Positions 6,627 through 9,409 of a stretch of 9,409 nt of DNA are shown here, piece after piece (the first letter of the stretch is position 1; each line of letters begins with the position of its first letter). The stretch is from an uncultured Gaiellaceae bacterium. GTDB taxonomy: Bacteria; Actinomycetota; Thermoleophilia; Gaiellales; Gaiellaceae. The notes under the pieces were generated by a model. It was not told where the DNA came from. It was given only the letters and a program-made list of their open reading frames with translations, and made no database searches. The stretch is taken from NCBI GenBank assembly GCA_955652075.1, contig CATPAS010000003.1, positions 1 through 9,409 of the forward strand. Reading direction: 5' to 3'. The translations under genes and the position numbers were made by a program.

Positions 6627-7811
6627 GTGGATCTCGTTTCGGTCCCGAGCCCGACCGGCGACGAGCAGGCGATGGGCGAGCGCGTCCGCGCCGAGCTCGA
6701 GGACATGGGGCTGCAGGTGCAGTGGCAGGAGGTCGAGGACGGACGCCCGAACGTCGTCGGCCTCTGGGAGACCGAAGTGGGGGGCGGCAAGTCGCTGATG
6801 TTCAACGGGCACATGGACACCTCCTACTCGGGCAGCGAGCCGTGGCTCCAGGGAATCCGAGGGTTCCAGCCGAAGGGCTTCGTCCACGACGGTCGCATCT
6901 ACGGGCTCGGCATCTCGAACATGAAGGGGGCGCTCGCCTGCTACATGGAGGCGGTGCGCTCGTTACAGGATGCCGGTATTCGGCTCAAAGGCGACCTGAT
7001 GATCGCGTGCGTCTCCGGTGAGATCGAGAAGACGCAGTGGCATCCTGACTTCGTCGGCCGCGAGTACCGCGGTTACGCTGCCGGCTCCCGCTTCCTGCCG
7101 ACGCACGGCGGGGTCACCGACATGTGCATTTTGGGCGAGCCGACCGAGCAGAAGATCGTTCTGGGCCATTACGGGGCGATCTGGATGCGCATCTCGACGA
7201 GCGGTCCCTTCATTCATACCGCCTTCAGCGAAGGGCGGCGAAACGAGACGTCGATCGTGCGCATGCGTGACGTGCTCGGCGCGGTGCTCGACTTCGCGCC
7301 GGAGTGGGAGGAGCGCACCTCGTACCGAGGAAAGAAGGGAATCGTCAACGTCGGCGCGATCAACGGCGGCTTTGCCTGGCGCGTCTCGCGGACGCCGCAC
7401 CGCACGGATCTCTTCGTCGACTTTCGCGTGCCACCGAGCATGCCGATGGCCCAGGCGCGCGCGGAGCTCGGCGACTTCGTGCGTGAGGTGCGCGAGCGGT
7501 TCCCGAACCACGGCATCGAGTCGGAGATCTACGTGACCGCGCCGGGCTCCGAGATCGCGGAGGATCACCCGCTCATCGGGGCGATCGACGAGGCGCACGC
7601 AGAGGTCTTCGGGGCGAAGCCGGAACGCGACACCGTCCGCTGGTTCTCCGATGCGTCGGCCCTTACCCGCTACGGAATCGAGAGCGTGAACTACGGCACG
7701 TCGAGCGGTCTCCCCGATCCGGTGCTCGGCGAGAACCTCGACATCGACGGCCTGGTCAAGATCGCGCACGTGTACGCCCTCGTGGCCCAGAGCATCTGCG
7801 AGGCCGTATGA
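6627..7811 (+). CDS. M20-family metallopeptidase/amidohydrolase-like protein with altered metal ligands
   Basis: The 394-residue frame from GTG 6627 belongs to the M20 (ArgE/DapE/carboxypeptidase G2) family, cytoplasmic zinc enzymes that cleave amide or carbamoyl bonds. Seen: the PSPTGDE start (7-13), metal motif NGHMDT with His62 and Asp64, GLGISNMKGA (93-102), SGEIEKT (130-136), LGEPTEQ (169-175) with Glu171, the lid-domain GPFIHTAFSE with His197, and FSDASAL (340-346). Two usual ligands look changed: the bridging Asp of the G-x-D-M-K-G motif is Asn98, and no His is obvious where the last ligand is expected (NYGTSSGLPDPVLGENLDID, 355-374). It may be a diverged enzyme or use one metal. The coding pattern continues upstream of 6627 (SVEIDSDRLVALA), so the real start is probably ATT 6585, adding 14 residues, after an excellent Shine-Dalgarno. 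Its stop overlaps the next ATG (7808-7811). Confidence 0.88.
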   Translation: MDLVSVPSPTGDEQAMGERVRAELEDMGLQVQWQEVEDGRPNVVGLWETEVGGGKSLMFNGHMDTSYSGSEPWLQGIRGFQPKGFVHDGRIYGLGISNMKGALACYMEAVRSLQDAGIRLKGDLMIACVSGEIEKTQWHPDFVGREYRGYAAGSRFLPTHGGVTDMCILGEPTEQKIVLGHYGAIWMRISTSGPFIHTAFSEGRRNETSIVRMRDVLGAVLDFAPEWEERTSYRGKKGIVNVGAINGGFAWRVSRTPHRTDLFVDFRVPPSMPMAQARAELGDFVREVRERFPNHGIESEIYVTAPGSEIAEDHPLIGAIDEAHAEVFGAKPERDTVRWFSDASALTRYGIESVNYGTSSGLPDPVLGENLDIDGLVKIAHVYALVAQSICEAV

Positions 7812-8287
7812 AGAGCCTCGACGCGTTCCTGCCGACGTACGAGTTCTCGACACGGCACGAAGTTCGGGTCGGCGTTGATCCGGGGCGGGCCGACCGAGCC
7901 CTGCGCGAGGTGACGTTCAAGGAGGTTCCGCTCGTGCGCGGCCTGCTGCTTGCACGTGGCCTCGGCCTGCGCAGCGCGAAGGAAACGGTGCTGGCGGCGA
8001 TGGTTCCGCGCGCCACCGTCCTCGAGGACGTGCCCGGTGAGGGGCTCATCTTGACGCTGAGCGGACAATTCTGGCGACTGCGAGGCCGCGGGCCGGAACC
8101 CCCGGCCACCGCGGTGATCGACTTCCGCGCGCTGCCGGGCAGCCTGGCGACCGAGACGCGCGTGCACGTTCCGGATCCGGTGTCGCAACGGAAGTTCGCA
8201 CAGTACTGGCGGGTCGTCCGTCCTTTCAGCGCCGTCATCCGGATGCTCGTGCTTCGAGCAGCGAAACGCCGCGCGGAGGCGGCGTGA
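7808..8287 (+). CDS. Conserved-looking protein of unknown function, possibly SRPBCC-like
   Basis: I do not recognise a named family for this 159-residue protein. The start (AFLPTYEFSTRHEVRVGVDP, from residue 6), an early segment VPLVRGLLLARGL, the strand VIDFRALPGSLATETRV, then FAQYWRVVRPFSAVIRMLVL near the C-terminus, suggest a helix-grip arrangement of strands with a long closing helix. This recalls uncharacterised actinobacterial proteins that are START/SRPBCC-like; the comparison is from memory and uncertain. There is no signal peptide; the C-terminal helix is amphipathic and ends in a basic stretch (LRAAKRRAEAA). The gene is locked into the operon: ATG 7808 overlaps the M20 stop (ATGA), GCGAGG lies four bases upstream of the ATG, and its stop overlaps the GTG of the FAH gene. 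A ligand-binding or accessory role for a hydrophobic intermediate would fit, but is a guess. Confidence 0.8.
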   Translation: MKSLDAFLPTYEFSTRHEVRVGVDPGRADRALREVTFKEVPLVRGLLLARGLGLRSAKETVLAAMVPRATVLEDVPGEGLILTLSGQFWRLRGRGPEPPATAVIDFRALPGSLATETRVHVPDPVSQRKFAQYWRVVRPFSAVIRMLVLRAAKRRAEAA

Positions 8288-9156
8288 AGCTCGTCACGTT
8301 CGACGAGGGCCGCGTCGGTGAGCTGCGCAACGAAACGGTCGTAGAGCTCGACGTTCCGTCGATGCGGGAGTACTTCGAGCGTGGCGGCTCCGTGCGCCCG
8401 ACCGGCGAAGAGCCTGCGCTCGACGCCGTCGCCCTGCGCGCGCCGATCATCCCGAAGAAGTTCATCCACACCGCCGGAAACTTCCGCGAGCATGAAGAAG
8501 AGTCGAAGCGCGTCGGCTGGACGCACGAGATCGCGCCCTGGATCGTCTTCTTCCAGAACGTCGATGCGATCGTCGGCCCTGACGAGCCCATCGTCTATCC
8601 GGAGCACCTGACCCAGGAGCTCGACTACGAGCTCGAGCTGGCAGTCGTGATCGCGAAGTCCGGCAAGTGGTTCGCGCCCGAGGAAGCGGCGGACTACATA
8701 GGCGGGTACGTGATCTTCAACGACATCACGGCCCGGGACATCCAGCGCCGCGAGATGCGCTCCGGCGTGTTCTCGTTCTGCAAGGCCATCGACACGTTCT
8801 GTCCGCTCGGGCCGTGGATCGTCACTCCCGACGAGATCGGCGATCCGCACGACCTGCGGATGGAGCTTCGTGTCAACTGCGAGCCGCGCCAGGAGTCGCA
8901 CAGCGGGAACATGTCGGTGACGATCCCCGAGATCCTTTCGCACTACTCGGCGCTCGGCTATTCGGCGGGTGACGTCGTCTCGACCGGAACCGTCAGCGGC
9001 GTCGCCGGCTTCAGCGAGGACGCCGCGTCGCTCTACCTCAAGCCCGGCGACGTGATCGAGGCCGAGATCGAGAAGATCGGCGTCCTTCGCAACCCCGTGG
9101 TCTCCTGGCGGGATGCCCACGGAGGGGACGAGGCGCCGCCGCGCGTGTCCTGGTGA
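8284..9156 (+). CDS. Fumarylacetoacetate hydrolase (FAH) family protein
   Basis: This 290-residue protein has the FAH fold, whose members hydrolyse, decarboxylate, hydrate or isomerise acylpyruvate-type and related oxo-acids with a bound Mg2+ or Mn2+. The metal ligands are all visible: Glu116 and Glu118 in LDYELELAVVI and Asp147 in FNDITARDIQ, at the spacing typical of the family. KKFIHTAGNFREH (58-70) matches the usual K-x-x-x-x-G-x-N-x-x-x-H region, and TGTVSGVAGF (234-243) and LKPGDVIEAEIEKIG (252-266) form the C-terminal end of the active-site barrel. The N-terminal ~50 residues are the usual small FAH_N-like domain. GTG 8284 overlaps the previous stop (GTGA) and has GGAGG at 8275-8279. 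Its stop overlaps the GTG of the M24 gene. The exact reaction (acylpyruvase, decarboxylase, isomerase) cannot be told from the sequence. In the operon it would act late, on a ring-opened oxo-acid (inference). Confidence 0.94.
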   Translation: MKLVTFDEGRVGELRNETVVELDVPSMREYFERGGSVRPTGEEPALDAVALRAPIIPKKFIHTAGNFREHEEESKRVGWTHEIAPWIVFFQNVDAIVGPDEPIVYPEHLTQELDYELELAVVIAKSGKWFAPEEAADYIGGYVIFNDITARDIQRREMRSGVFSFCKAIDTFCPLGPWIVTPDEIGDPHDLRMELRVNCEPRQESHSGNMSVTIPEILSHYSALGYSAGDVVSTGTVSGVAGFSEDAASLYLKPGDVIEAEIEKIGVLRNPVVSWRDAHGGDEAPPRVSW

Positions 9157-9409
9157 GCTGGCCGCGCGACGATGCCAAGCTCGACCGCGTCCAGGCGCTG
9201 ATGGCAGAGGAAGGGCTGGACGCGCTCGTCGTCCGGGCGCCGGACAACGTCCTCTACCTGACGAACTTCTGGGGGATGAAGGGCTACGACGCCGCGGTCT
9301 TCCCCCGCGAGGGCCCGCCGGTGCTGATCACGATGGAGCCCTCCGCCGAGGACGCGGCCGACAACGCCTGGACGACTGGCGTTGTCCTCGTGCCCGGGTA
9401 TGACGCGGA
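9153..9409 (+). CDS. M24-family (creatinase/prolidase-like) protein, N-terminal part, cut by the window end
   Basis: GTG 9153 overlaps the FAH stop as GTGA (9153-9156) and opens a frame that stays open to the last base, giving 85 full codons. The sequence LDRVQALMAEEGLDALVV, then APDNVLYLTNFWG (residues 32-44) and PPVLITMEPSAEDAA, is the typical creatinase N-terminal domain (PF01321 type) that precedes the pita-bread catalytic domain of M24 proteins. That catalytic domain, with its metal ligands, would lie beyond the window, so aminopeptidase P, prolidase, creatinase or a non-peptidase relative remain possible. No clear Shine-Dalgarno precedes the GTG; translation probably depends on coupling with the FAH gene. 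Its place in a catabolic operon favours a C-N hydrolase on a small molecule over a housekeeping peptidase (inference). Confidence 0.85.
   Translation, partial: MSWPRDDAKLDRVQALMAEEGLDALVVRAPDNVLYLTNFWGMKGYDAAVFPREGPPVLITMEPSAEDAADNAWTTGVVLVPGYDA

Noticed and set aside
7756..9120. Minus-strand open frame (454 codons) opposite the unknown and FAH genes
   Set aside because: Same shadow effect; the plus strand holds the FAH metal ligands and the start/stop overlaps.
9113..9403. Plus-strand frame from 9113 over the window end
   Set aside because: Arg/Gly/Pro-rich shadow; the frame from GTG 9153 encodes the recognisable M24 N-terminal domain and stays open.
1..9409. tRNA or rRNA genes, CRISPR arrays, insertion sequences, attachment sites
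   Set aside because: I saw no regularly spaced repeats, no transposase-like frames and no recognisable RNA gene features; gaps between genes are too short to hold them.

Overview
The window is a GC-rich stretch with third codon positions dominated by G and C. Essentially all coding is on the plus strand. Genes are packed head to tail, mostly with 4-base stop/start overlaps. The families present (a coxM-S-L type molybdenum hydroxylase, CoxG, a luciferase-like oxidoreductase of the type common in F420 users) and the base use suggest a high-GC soil or aquatic bacterium, most likely an actinobacterium of the Thermoleophilia kind. That placement is inference; nothing in the window identifies the taxon.

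Layout: (1) bases 1-698 hold the 3' end of an unrelated gene of unknown function, whose last ~22 codons are in a shifted frame. (2) Bases 699-801 are a short gap with a possible leaderless promoter. (3) Bases 802-5003 encode a three-subunit molybdenum hydroxylase in the order medium (FAD), small (2 x [2Fe-2S]), large (Mo-cofactor), followed by a CoxG-family SRPBCC protein. (4) Bases 5000-5550 encode a GNAT acetyltransferase whose N-terminal 40 residues are separated from the rest by an apparent one-base loss. (5) Bases 5564-9409 encode a luciferase-like flavin/F420 oxidoreductase, an M20-family amidohydrolase-like protein with altered metal ligands, a small protein of unknown function, a fumarylacetoacetate hydrolase (FAH) family enzyme, and the beginning of an M24 (creatinase/prolidase-like) protein that runs off the window.

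From 802 onward the genes look like one transcription unit. Six junctions share four bases (coxS/coxL, coxL/coxG, coxG/GNAT, M20/unknown, unknown/FAH, FAH/M24), one has a 1-base gap and one a 13-base gap. The mixture reads as a catabolic operon: ring or C-H hydroxylation by the Mo enzyme, a second oxidation by the luciferase-like enzyme, C-N bond cleavage by the M20 and M24 proteins, and C-C bond hydrolysis by the FAH protein. An N-containing heterocycle or amide-bearing substrate fits best. The large subunit lacks the CO dehydrogenase Cys motif, so this is not a form I CO dehydrogenase. The substrate cannot be read from the sequence. The operon as a whole is the best candidate here for an undescribed system.
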